The notes beneath the pieces were generated by a model, which had not been told where the DNA came from, did not search any database, and was given only the letters and a program-made list of their open reading frames with translations. The position numbers and the translations under genes were made by a program. A DNA stretch of 64,000 bases from Streptomyces sp. CB01201 (GTDB lineage Bacteria; Actinomycetota; Actinomycetes; Streptomycetales; Streptomycetaceae), in contig NZ_NNBJ01000023.1 of assembly GCF_002803085.1 (NCBI RefSeq), positions 1 to 64,000 on the forward strand, read 5' to 3'. Every line of letters starts with the position of its first letter. The first letter of the stretch is position 1. Below are positions 53,177 through 61,255 of the stretch, piece by piece.

Positions 53177-54225
53177 GGCGCGGCCGGGGAGAGGCCGCCG
53201 TCGCCTCCGAGCATGATCGTCCGGTGCGTCCGCCGTAGGAGGCGGCTCGGTGCCACTCCCAGCTCGTCGGCCAGCCGGCGCCGGGTGCGCTCGAACACGC
53301 GCAACGCGTCGGCCTGCCGCCCGCTGAGGCAGAGCGCGCGCATCAGCATCGCGCCGACGGGCTCGTCCAGTGGCCGGGCCGCGGCCAGCGCCGACAACTC
53401 GCCGACCGCCTCGGAGTGACGGCCCAGCCTGAGTTGCAGATCCAGCTTGCGCAGCGTCAGGCCGGTCCTGTGCTCAGTGAGCCGCAGCCGCTCCAACTCC
53501 GCGAACGGGCCCGGCAGTCCGGCCAGCGGCTCGCCGCGGAACAGGTCCAGCGCCTGGGCGCAGACCCCTGCTGCCTCGGCCAGTTCGCCGGACCGCTCGG
53601 CCGCAGCGGCCGCACCGGCCAGTTCTTCCATGCGCGTTACGTCCACCTCGACCGCGCCGGGGACCAGCCGGTAGCCGCACCGGTCGTGCCTGATGACCGA
53701 ATCCGTACCGTCTTCCGCCTGGAGGACCTTGCGAAGCCGGTAGATGTAGACCGGCACGACCTTGGTGAGCGGGGGCTCCATCCCCCAGATTCCGTCCAGG
53801 AGTTCATCCTTGCTGACCGTGCGGTCCCGACACAGCGCCAGCCGCGCCAGCACGGCCTGTTGGCGGAGGTGCCCCAGGTCCACCGGCTGCCCGCCGCGCC
53901 ATGCCCGCAGCGGGCCGAGCAGGGAGATGCGCACCGGCCGTTCGCGGACGGCCAACCGCCGCACGGGAAGGACCGGCACCCGCGGGCCACGGCCGGGAAC
54001 GACCAGCCCGCTGTCGAAGGCGTGGACGATGGCGGCGGCCCGGTCCCGCAGCCCGAGCTTGGTGAGGATCCCGCGCAGGTGGACGTCGACCCCGCTCTCC
54101 GAGAGGGCGAGGGCACGGGCGATCTCCTGGTCGGCCAGACCGCAGCCGACGGCGCGGAGCAACTCGCGCTCCAGGCGGGTGAGCTGGGGGACGGCTGGAC
54201 GGCCGAGGGCCATGGTCGTCGGCAT
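53173..54225 (-). CDS. LuxR-HTH/SARP fusion transcriptional regulator
   Basis: A 350-residue regulator with two DNA-binding domains. Residues about 15-72 are a GerE/LuxR-type helix-turn-helix (LTRLERELLRAVGCGLADQEIARALALSESGVDVHLRGILTKLGLRDRA). Residues about 98-175 are the OmpR-like winged helix of SARPs (ISLLGPLRAWRGGQPVDLGHLRQQAVLARLAL, YRLRKVL), and about 183-335 are a bacterial transcriptional activation domain. SARPs activate pathway genes by binding direct repeats near -35. It heads a four-gene operon and is divergent from the XRE-NACHT gene. Confidence 0.87.
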   Translation of the reverse strand: MPTTMALGRPAVPQLTRLERELLRAVGCGLADQEIARALALSESGVDVHLRGILTKLGLRDRAAAIVHAFDSGLVVPGRGPRVPVLPVRRLAVRERPVRISLLGPLRAWRGGQPVDLGHLRQQAVLARLALCRDRTVSKDELLDGIWGMEPPLTKVVPVYIYRLRKVLQAEDGTDSVIRHDRCGYRLVPGAVEVDVTRMEELAGAAAAAERSGELAEAAGVCAQALDLFRGEPLAGLPGPFAELERLRLTEHRTGLTLRKLDLQLRLGRHSEAVGELSALAAARPLDEPVGAMLMRALCLSGRQADALRVFERTRRRLADELGVAPSRLLRRTHRTIMLGGDGGLSPAAP

Positions 54226-54380
54226 GCGTGCGCTCCTGGCATGAGGGGGCGGGCGTTGCCGTCGACGTTGGTCACAGGGCGGGGAATCGGACAGGCCGAC
54301 CGACCGGCCGTATGCGGCCGGTGGCCACGCTAGAGTCCCTCACCTGGGGAAATCGACGTGCCGGGGGAAGGCCGAGACCC

Positions 54381-56765
54381 GTGAACAATGAGTTCAGCGC
54401 GCTGCTGAAGAAGCTTCGGCTTGAGGCGAACCTGACACAAGAGGCGCTGGCGGAGCGCGCCGGAGTGGGCGTCCGCACCATCCGTGGGCTGGAGACCGGC
54501 GAGCGCGCCGACCCGCGGATGACCACCGTGAGGCTCCTGGCGGACGCGCTCGACCTCAGCTCCGAGGGACGCGAACGGCTGCTGGCGGCTGCCGTCCGCC
54601 GGACCCCGGACGGCGACGGACCGGCGGAATCGGCCGTTCCATCCGACTCGCCCCTTGGATCGCTGCCAACTCCGCCGCCCGGGCCGTCCCTTCCGCTCGG
54701 CACGTCCGGGCCGACAGTGGGCGGCCCGCCGGGATCGCCGTTGCACCGAACCCTTACCGATGTCTGCGACCAGGTCGCGCAGACGGTGGCCGCCCGCTGG
54801 CAGCGCGAGGAGGAACAGCGGCAGGTCCACGATCCCTATCCGCTGCCGGTGCGCTGGCGTCCCGTCGCCGAGGAACTGACCGACCACTGGGCCAACATCC
54901 GCCGCCTGCCCCCGGGCAGCGGGCACCGCCCCCTGGATCTGAGCGGCCAGGTGGACGCGATCGTGGAGGTGTACCGGCGGATCCCGTCCGGACGGCTGGT
55001 GGTCCTTGGCCGCTCGGGCTCCGGCAAGACGATCCTGGCCGTGCGGTTCGTCCTGGACCAGCTGAAGGCCAGGGGCCTCGCCGATCCCGTACCGGTGATC
55101 TTCAGCATCGGCTCGTGGGACCCCACCGCCGCCGCGTTCCGGGACTGGCTCGCCTCGCAACTGACCCGCGATCACCCCGGCCTCGCCGCCCTGGGACCCG
55201 GCGGTACGAACCTGGCCGGCGCGCTCGTCGAGACCGGCCGCATCCTCCCTGTGCTGGACGGCTTCGACGAGATGGCCGACGGCCTGCGCCGCCCCGCGCT
55301 GGAAGCCCTCAACGCCACCACGCTGCCGCTGCTCCTGACGAGCCGTCCGGCCGAGTACGCCGCGGCGGTGGCCGAAACCGATGTCCTCACCTCTGCCGCC
55401 GCGGTCGAACTGTCCGATCTCACCCTGGAAGACCTGGCGGCCTACCTGCCCCGCACCACCCGTAAAGCCCGCGGCCAGAGCCCGTCGGAGACCGCATGGG
55501 AACCCGTCCTGAGCGAACTGCGCGAGCGGCCGCACGGTCCACCCGGCGCCAACCTCGCCGCGGTGCTGACCACTCCGCTGATGGTCACCCTCGCCCGCGC
55601 CGTCTACAGCGACACCCCGGGCAGCGACCCGGCAACGCTCCTCGACAGCAGCCGCTTCGGCACCCCTGAGGATCTGGAGGACCACCTCCTCGACAACTTC
55701 ACCGCGGCCGCCTACCGCCCCCGACCCGGGCAGCGCCTCAGCGGCGGATCGCTGCGCACCTGGGACCCGGACCGCGCCCGGTACTGGCTCGGCTACCTGG
55801 CCCACCACTTGAACCGGCTGGACACGCCCGACCTGGAATGGTGGCGACTGGGCCACGGGCTGAGCCGTGGCACCCGCACCCTGGCGACCGCGCTGGTGAT
55901 CTGCCTGGCCATCACGCTCGTCGACGGCCTGGCCGGCATCCCCTTCGACCCGCTCGCCTATCAGCTCGTGGACGGGCCGGTGGCGGGCCTTCTGGGCGGG
56001 CTCCTGTTCGGGCTCGCATACTGGCTGATGGTCGCGGCCAGGGACACCGCCGTGGAGCCCTCCGTCGTCCGCATGAGGTTGCGCGGCAGAGAGCGCGGAA
56101 CACGCGGGCGCCCTCTTCGCCGGCTACTGACCGGGGTGCTCTGCGGATTGGTGTTCGGCTTCGGGTACGGCTTCGTACGCGGGACGGTCAACGGCGTCCT
56201 GTTCCACGCCCGCCTCGCCGACCTTCTGGCCGGCAGCCTCGGCGACGGCACCATCTACGGCCTGATATTCGCCCTCGCGGCCGGCCCCACCCTCGGTCTG
56301 CTCTCCCTCTTCGAAGCGCCGCTCGACCTCCGCTCGGCCGTCAATCCCCGCGGTCTGCTGCGGGCCAACGGTCGCACGGTCGCCACCCAACTCCTCGTCT
56401 GGGCGCCCACTTTCGGCCTCTTCGTCGGGCTCGGTTCCACGGTGGTGATCCGCGCCGCCGCGGTGGTCCTCGGCCCGGTCGTGTGGAACCTCACGGCCGC
56501 CCTCAAGCTCGGCGTCATCAGCGGGCTCGGTGGCGCCTTCGGCTACGTGTTCAGCCTGACCTCCTGGGGCCAGTGGACGGTCTTCTCACGGATCTGGCTG
56601 CCGATGACCGGCAGGCTCCCCTGGTCAGTCGTCTCCTTCCTCGAAGACGCCTACCAGCGAGGCGTACTGCGCCAAGCCGGCGCGGTCTACCAGTTCCGCC
56701 ATGCCCGCCTCCAGCACCACCTGGCCCGCTCCTACCGGCCACCGCGCTCGGGTTCGGTGCGATAG
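54381..56765 (+). CDS. XRE-NACHT NTPase with C-terminal membrane domain
   Basis: A 794-residue protein. An XRE helix-turn-helix (about 5-70, LRLEANLTQEALAERAGVGVRTIRGLETG) is followed by a linker and a NACHT-type STAND NTPase: Walker A VVLGRSGSGKTIL (210-217), Walker B RILPVLDGFDEMADGL (289-300) and sensor-like LLLTSRPAEYA. About six hydrophobic segments then span residues 500-760. The GTG at 54381 has GGGGGAAGG upstream. NACHT proteins act as NTP-driven switches, many in conflict or death pathways; the HTH plus membrane anchor suggests a membrane sensor that also touches DNA. Confidence 0.85.
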   Translation: MNNEFSALLKKLRLEANLTQEALAERAGVGVRTIRGLETGERADPRMTTVRLLADALDLSSEGRERLLAAAVRRTPDGDGPAESAVPSDSPLGSLPTPPPGPSLPLGTSGPTVGGPPGSPLHRTLTDVCDQVAQTVAARWQREEEQRQVHDPYPLPVRWRPVAEELTDHWANIRRLPPGSGHRPLDLSGQVDAIVEVYRRIPSGRLVVLGRSGSGKTILAVRFVLDQLKARGLADPVPVIFSIGSWDPTAAAFRDWLASQLTRDHPGLAALGPGGTNLAGALVETGRILPVLDGFDEMADGLRRPALEALNATTLPLLLTSRPAEYAAAVAETDVLTSAAAVELSDLTLEDLAAYLPRTTRKARGQSPSETAWEPVLSELRERPHGPPGANLAAVLTTPLMVTLARAVYSDTPGSDPATLLDSSRFGTPEDLEDHLLDNFTAAAYRPRPGQRLSGGSLRTWDPDRARYWLGYLAHHLNRLDTPDLEWWRLGHGLSRGTRTLATALVICLAITLVDGLAGIPFDPLAYQLVDGPVAGLLGGLLFGLAYWLMVAARDTAVEPSVVRMRLRGRERGTRGRPLRRLLTGVLCGLVFGFGYGFVRGTVNGVLFHARLADLLAGSLGDGTIYGLIFALAAGPTLGLLSLFEAPLDLRSAVNPRGLLRANGRTVATQLLVWAPTFGLFVGLGSTVVIRAAAVVLGPVVWNLTAALKLGVISGLGGAFGYVFSLTSWGQWTVFSRIWLPMTGRLPWSVVSFLEDAYQRGVLRQAGAVYQFRHARLQHHLARSYRPPRSGSVR

Positions 56766-57421
56766 GCCGCATCGCGCCCGCGAGCGCCGGTCCCGCGAGC
56801 ACCGGCCCCGCGCGCGCCGGCCGTCGGCGTCGGCGTTGACGGCAATGATGTCGCGCGGTCGGCCCGTGGCGAACCGGCCTGCCGTCGCTTGGTCACAAGG
56901 GCGGCGCGAAGCTGCCGGGCCGCCGCATCGGGTGCCAGGCCGATGAGGTGGGCGGCTTCCTGATAGGTGTGTCCACCCAGAAGCGTCAAGCCCAGCAAGG
57001 CCTCCTGGGTTGTGCAGGCCGGTGGGGGCTGTACTGGCGGTGGCTGAGCGGCGGCGCCCGCCGACTCGTGCGTGCCGGGCCCGCCGCGCTCGGTGGGTGC
57101 GCGGGTGGGGGATCGAGGCCCGTCTGCGGGCGGACTGCACACCGCCTGCCACAGCCCGGCGGCCAGATGGCGACGCTGCGTGCGCGGGTCGCTTGCCAGG
57201 GCGCCGGGGCGGGTGCCCAGCTTGCTCATCGCCACGACGAACACGGCGTCCGCCGTGGAACCGTCCTGGCACAGGAGGTGGGCGAGCATGTACAGGGGGT
57301 GAGCATGGTCGTCGTACAGCGCGGCGAACTCGGTTGCCGTCCGCGGAACCCCATCACCGGCGGATGAGCTGGACCGGTTGCGCCGACGAGGGCCCATCGT
57401 GCTCGGGAGGATGTGGTTCAT
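56732..57421 (-). CDS. Degenerate sigma-70-like protein (ECF-type)
   Basis: A 229-residue protein with an N-terminal sigma2-like part (ATEFAALYDDHAHPLYMLAHLLCQDGSTADAVFVVAMSKLG) and a sigma4-like part (TTQEALLGLTLLGGHTYQEAAHLIGLAPDAAARQLRAALV), joined by a long Pro/Ser/Thr linker. Both cores are divergent, and the C-terminal tail is Arg/Gly/Ala repeats (TAGARGAGARGTGARG). It may be a true but unusual ECF factor or a regulator related to one. Its end overlaps the NACHT gene end by 34 bases. The start at MNHIL (57421) is supported by AGGTGGTG. Confidence 0.65.
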   Translation of the reverse strand: MNHILPSTMGPRRRNRSSSSAGDGVPRTATEFAALYDDHAHPLYMLAHLLCQDGSTADAVFVVAMSKLGTRPGALASDPRTQRRHLAAGLWQAVCSPPADGPRSPTRAPTERGGPGTHESAGAAAQPPPVQPPPACTTQEALLGLTLLGGHTYQEAAHLIGLAPDAAARQLRAALVTKRRQAGSPRADRATSLPSTPTPTAGARGAGARGTGARGRDAAYRTEPERGGR

Positions 57422-57920
57422 GATCCGCACCACCTGCGGCCGGAGGGATGGGGCGGCCGGGGGCTGGGGCGCTTGACTCCACCCTAGACCTTCCTGCCCC
57501 GAGCCGCTGAAACCGCTTCCCTCGCACGACGGATTCAGCCGCAGTGGCGGTTTTCCTCTGCTGCCCAGCCTGCTGCCGGGCCGAGCCGCCGACCCCGGAC
57601 CGAGCCGCGCACCCCGAACCGAGCCGGACGCCCCGAGCCGGACGGTGCGGCTTCGTCCGTGTCGCGGGCACGGGGTGCACGGGGTGGGTGCATCGCGCCT
57701 TCTTCCGATCACGGGGGCGATTCCGGATCCGTCCGGCCGGTGAGGTCGCGTACGACGTCAATCGCGATCGGCGTGAGCGTCAACAGAGCCTGAAGTAAGG
57801 CGAGTTGACGCCACTCGCCGCATCGTCCCCTTGAAGGGGCGTGTCCTTGCCGACCATGCTCCCGCCGCATGAGAGCGCTCTCAAAAGGAGGGCGCCGCAA
57901 CGGGAACGAGGCATCGCCCC
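57422..57920. other. Intergenic region before the SPI-like gene
   Basis: About 500 bases. Around 57574-57645 imperfect GAGCC-containing repeats recur (GGACCGAGCCGC, GAACCGAGCCGGAC, CCCCGAGCCGGAC). A perfect palindrome lies at 57870-57883. No gene is convincing. Confidence 0.45.
57870..57883. promoter_or_regulatory. TGAGAGCGCTCTCA palindrome, LacI/CebR-like operator
   Basis: A perfect 14-bp palindrome ending 37 bases before the ATG of the secreted SPI-like gene. It differs from the CebR box TGGGAGCGCTCCCA by one symmetrical change and has the CG centre typical of LacI-family operators. The position near the transcription start suggests repression. Confidence 0.75.
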
Positions 57921-58331
57921 ATGAGATTGACGAGATGGAGTGGAGTCGTGGCCGCCGCGGTCATCGGTCTCGCGTTCGGCACCGGAACGGCGCACGCCGA
58001 CATACCCATAGGCAAGTCGATGTCGGGAAAGGCCACGTATTACAACGACAAGGGTTACGGCGCCTGTGGCACGCTCATCGACGCGTCGAGCCAGGACCTG
58101 GTCGCCGTGTCGCCCGCCTGGTGGACCTCCGCGAACCCGAACAACGACCCGCTGTGCAAGGGCATTTCGGTCCAAGTGACCTACCAGGGCAAGACGATCA
58201 AGGTTCCGGTCCGGGACAAGTGTCTGTCCTGCGACGCGACCCACATCGACCTCAGCCAGACCGCGTTCCTCAAGTTCGCACCCCTGAACGTCGGTGTGAT
58301 CAACGGAATCACCTGGAAATTCGTGAAGTAG
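57921..58331 (+). CDS. Secreted RlpA/DPBB-fold protein, papain-inhibitor (SPI)-like
   Basis: A 136-residue secreted protein: signal peptide MRLTRWSGVVAAAVIGLAFG with cleavage after TAHA, then a small double-psi beta-barrel domain, GKATYYNDKGYGACGTLIDASSQDLVAVSP, VTYQGKTIKVPVRDKCLSCDATHIDLSQTAF. Four Cys could form two disulfides. It resembles the Streptomyces papain inhibitor SPI of S. mobaraensis, a DPBB protein, more than lytic RlpA. An inhibitor role is inference. A LacI-like palindrome lies upstream. Confidence 0.82.
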   Translation: MRLTRWSGVVAAAVIGLAFGTGTAHADIPIGKSMSGKATYYNDKGYGACGTLIDASSQDLVAVSPAWWTSANPNNDPLCKGISVQVTYQGKTIKVPVRDKCLSCDATHIDLSQTAFLKFAPLNVGVINGITWKFVK

Positions 58332-58487
58332 CCCTACGCGCAAGGATGTTGAGCTCGTTCGGGGTGCCTCGACAGGGGCCCGCGTGACGTCGTTTCTGTG
58401 CGGCGGGCATCGGTCCGGGAGCATCGGTTTGGCCCGGTGCCCGCCGGTAGTCGAGGTGTGGTGCGTGCCCTGCGCTCTCCCGTACTC

Positions 58488-59243
58488 TCAGGCGGATGAG
58501 GCCTGTTCGGACGTTGTGGCGCCGGCCGGGGCGAGTACGAACCACCTCGACGGCACCTCGATGCGCAGCCCATCCGCCGTGTGTTCCGTGGTGATGAGGG
58601 GGAGGGTGCCCTCGGCCAGTACATCGAGACCGGCGTTCGTGAGCAGCTCCACCAGGCCGGTGTCGGAGACCTCGCCCGGCGCGATGCCGTGTGCGAAGAC
58701 CGGGCGGAGCTTCGGCGGCGGGCCCTGCGGATTCCGGGCCAGATCCGTCAGCACGCGCTTCGCGCCTTCGGCGAGTTCCACCACGAAGGCCCGGCCCCGT
58801 TCGCCGAGGAGCTTGGCCACGGCGTCGGCGACCGGCTGGCGGTCGGCCGGGTCGCACTGGTGCAGGACGCCGCGCACGTACACGTTGGAGTCGCCGAGCC
58901 GGGCGTGGAGATCGCGGACGGGACGAGCGTCGGTGGCGTCCAGCTGCTCGAACCGGGCGGTACCGTCCGGGTCCTGGCTGCGGGCGCGCTCGACCGCGGT
59001 GTGTGAGAGGTCGACCCCGATGACGTCCGGATAGTGGGCCGCGAGGTACCTGGTCTGGGTGCCATTGCCGCAGCCGAGGTCCACCAGGGGCAGTTCGGGG
59101 TGTTCGATCCGGGCCGCAAAGTGGGCCAGATGGCGGGCAGAGGTGAGGGCCGGTTCCGCGTCCCAGAGCACCGCGCCCGTCGTGTCCGGCGCTTCGCGCC
59201 AGAAGCCTTCCCAGGCGTTCCGGTACTTGCTCGTCACGCTCAT
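58488..59243 (-). CDS. SAM-dependent methyltransferase
   Basis: A 251-residue methyltransferase: motif I PLVDLGCGNGTQTRYLAAHYP, the acidic DVIGVDLSHTAVERAR, FEQLDATDARPVRDL, NVYVRGVLHQCDPADRQPV (motif IV region) and EGTLPLITTEHTADGLRIEVPSRWFVLAP at the end. The pattern recurs in actinobacterial Methyltransf_25 proteins of unknown substrate. The ATG at 59243 with GAGGAG upstream is preferred to 59264. It converges with the SPI-like gene. Confidence 0.83.
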   Translation of the reverse strand: MSVTSKYRNAWEGFWREAPDTTGAVLWDAEPALTSARHLAHFAARIEHPELPLVDLGCGNGTQTRYLAAHYPDVIGVDLSHTAVERARSQDPDGTARFEQLDATDARPVRDLHARLGDSNVYVRGVLHQCDPADRQPVADAVAKLLGERGRAFVVELAEGAKRVLTDLARNPQGPPPKLRPVFAHGIAPGEVSDTGLVELLTNAGLDVLAEGTLPLITTEHTADGLRIEVPSRWFVLAPAGATTSEQASSA

Positions 59244-59580
59244 GATCGACTCCTCAGGCAGCACACAGTGTCATGCTCGGTGTACCGTCCGTACGCATCC
59301 CGTACAAGCACCCTCCGCATACCTTCACGCCGCGTTCGAGCAGCGGGGCCGTGATAAGGACCGTGATGGGGACAGGGGATCAGGTGGGGCGGGGTGACCC
59401 ATGCGGGGGTGCGCGGGTGGCGACCGGCCGGGTAGAGGAATCGGGATAAGTGGGTATGGGTGTCAGGGCAGTGGTTCACGGAAGTGAAGCAACCGCGCTT
59501 CGGCGACCCGTGACCGATGACCCGAGAACGAAAACGCGAGAACGAAAACCCGAGAACGAAGACCTGGGAGCGATGTATCC
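59244..59580. other. Divergent gap between methyltransferase and ferritin-like genes
   Basis: About 340 bases with no gene; the 14-bp iterons at 59523-59564 are its only clear structure. Confidence 0.45.
59523..59564. promoter_or_regulatory. Three 14-bp iterons before the ferritin-like gene
   Basis: CGAGAACGAAAACG, CGAGAACGAAAACC and CGAGAACGAAGACC follow each other exactly, ending 16 bases before the start codon. They occupy the leader next to the GGGAG ribosome site and could be a regulator-binding array or an RNA element. Confidence 0.6.
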
Positions 59581-60126
59581 ATGGCCGAATTCCTGACCGA
59601 CATCAAGACGATCCGGGACCGGGCGCGTCAGCAGATCGACCAGGGACCGGTGACCGATGCCTATGGCGCCGACCTCGAACGCGTGCTGCTCGTACTCAAC
59701 GAGGCGCTCGCCACGGAGATCGTCTGCACGCTTCGGTACAAGCGGCACTACTACACGGCCTCGGGGCTGTACTCGGAGCCGGTCGCCGCGGAGTTCCTTG
59801 AGCACGCGCAGGAGGAGCAGCAGCACGCGGACAAGCTCGCGGAGCGCATCGTGCAGCTGGGCGGTGAGCCCGACTTCAACCCGGACACACTCACCTCGCG
59901 TTCCCACGCCGAGTACGACGCCAGCACCGACCTGATCGAGATGATCAAGGAGGACCTGGTCGCCGAGCGTGTCGCCGTGGCGTCGTACACCGAGATCGTT
60001 CAGTGGCTCGGCAACGGGGACGTGACCACCCGTCGGGTCTTCGAGGAGTTGCTGGCGCAGGAGGAGGAGCACGCGGACGACCTGCGCGGTCTCCTGGAGC
60101 GCATCCCGGGCGAGCGCCGCTCCTGA
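59581..60126 (+). CDS. Ferritin-like diiron protein (bacterioferritin-type)
   Basis: A 181-residue four-helix protein. Diiron-type ligands are E in NEALATEIVCTLRY, ExxH in EHAQEEQQHADKLAERI, E in EDLVAERVAVASYTEIV and ExxH in EELLAQEEEHADDLRGLLE. Pattern and length fit bacterioferritin-like proteins common in Streptomyces, which store iron or handle peroxide. A haem-binding Met is not obvious. The start at 59581 lies just after GGGAGCGATGTATCC. Confidence 0.85.
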   Translation: MAEFLTDIKTIRDRARQQIDQGPVTDAYGADLERVLLVLNEALATEIVCTLRYKRHYYTASGLYSEPVAAEFLEHAQEEQQHADKLAERIVQLGGEPDFNPDTLTSRSHAEYDASTDLIEMIKEDLVAERVAVASYTEIVQWLGNGDVTTRRVFEELLAQEEEHADDLRGLLERIPGERRS

Positions 60127-60277
60127 TCGCGGGCATTGCGGGCGGGCGGTCCCGTCGTCGTGGCCCGGGGCGCCGAGGGCACGGCGGGGGCCCGCCCGCG
60201 GGCCCGCTGGCACAGCGCGCCACGGTGGGCTCGACCGGGGCGCGGATGGTGCGGCCGGGACGGGGCAGGTGCTGAGT

Positions 60278-61255
60278 ATGGGCGACGATGCCGTGACACG
60301 GCGACACGATGGGCCGGGCACGGACTACCGCTGCGCATTCGTCCTGGGTGGAGGCGGGGCGCTCGGCGCCTACGAGGTCGGGATGCTCAAGGCACTGATC
60401 GAGGCCGGTATCCGCCCGGACCTGGTGGTCGGAACGTCCGTGGGCGCGATCAACGGAGCGGCGATCGCGGCCGAACCGACAGCCCGGGCCGTGGCGGAGC
60501 TGGGCGAACTGTGGGGGAGCCTGGGCCGCTCGGGCGTGTTCTCCGGATCGGTCCTCCAGCGCCTCCGGCTCGCCGCCCGCAACCGGACCCACGTCTACTC
60601 CTCCGCACCACTGCGCGAACTCCTGGAGACCTGGCTGCCGGCGAGGCGTATCGAGGACCTTGCCGTGCCCTTCCAGTGCGTTGCGGCGAGCATCGAGAGC
60701 GCCGCCGAGCACTGGTTCACCCAGGGGCCCCTGATCCCTGCGGTCATGGCCTCGTGCGCGGTCCCCGGGCTGCTGCCGCCGCTCGAAGTCGACGGCGAGC
60801 ACTTCTTCGACGGCGGTCTGATCAACAGCATCCCCGTGGGCCGCGCGGTCGCCGCCGGCGCCCGCACCGTGTATGTGCTACAGGTCGGACGCGTCGAACG
60901 GCCTCTGCAAGTTCCCCGGGCGCCCTGGGAGGTGGCAGCCGTGGCCTTTGAGATCGCACGCCGCCACCGATTCACCCGAGACATGACCGACCTGCCCGAG
61001 GGCGTCGAGGTGCATCTGCTGCCCACGGGAGCGGCTTCCGGCAAGGGAGAGGACATCGCGGGCCGCAAGTTCCGGCACCGCGACTTCGGCCTTTCCGGGC
61101 GGCGGATGGAGATGGCCTACGAGGCGTCGGCCGCCTATCTGGAAGCAGCGGGGAAGCCTCGCAAGGACGAGGCCCGTACCGACAAGACCCGCACGGACAA
61201 GACCCGCACGGACGAGGCCCGCACCGACCAGGCCCGCACGGACGAAACGCCATGA
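60278..61255 (+). CDS. Patatin-like phospholipase
   Basis: A 325-residue RssA/patatin enzyme: oxyanion-hole LGGGGALGAYEVGML, the nucleophile Ser in VVGTSVGAINGA and the catalytic Asp in FFDGGLINSIPVGRAV. It hydrolyses acyl ester bonds of phospholipids. The C-terminus is a Thr-Asp/Arg repeat tail (KTRTDKTRTDEARTDQARTD) encoded by 15-30-bp tandem DNA repeats. The GTG upstream at 60269 is an alternative start. Its stop overlaps the next gene (ATGA), an acyltransferase, so the two are coupled in membrane-lipid remodelling. Confidence 0.87.
   Translation: MGDDAVTRRHDGPGTDYRCAFVLGGGGALGAYEVGMLKALIEAGIRPDLVVGTSVGAINGAAIAAEPTARAVAELGELWGSLGRSGVFSGSVLQRLRLAARNRTHVYSSAPLRELLETWLPARRIEDLAVPFQCVAASIESAAEHWFTQGPLIPAVMASCAVPGLLPPLEVDGEHFFDGGLINSIPVGRAVAAGARTVYVLQVGRVERPLQVPRAPWEVAAVAFEIARRHRFTRDMTDLPEGVEVHLLPTGAASGKGEDIAGRKFRHRDFGLSGRRMEMAYEASAAYLEAAGKPRKDEARTDKTRTDKTRTDEARTDQARTDETP
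61159..61250. repeat. In-gene tandem repeat encoding a TD-rich tail
   Basis: Repeats of ACCGACAAGACCCGCACGGA and related units code for the Thr-Asp-rich C-terminal tail of the patatin-like protein. The region may vary in length between strains. Confidence 0.75.
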
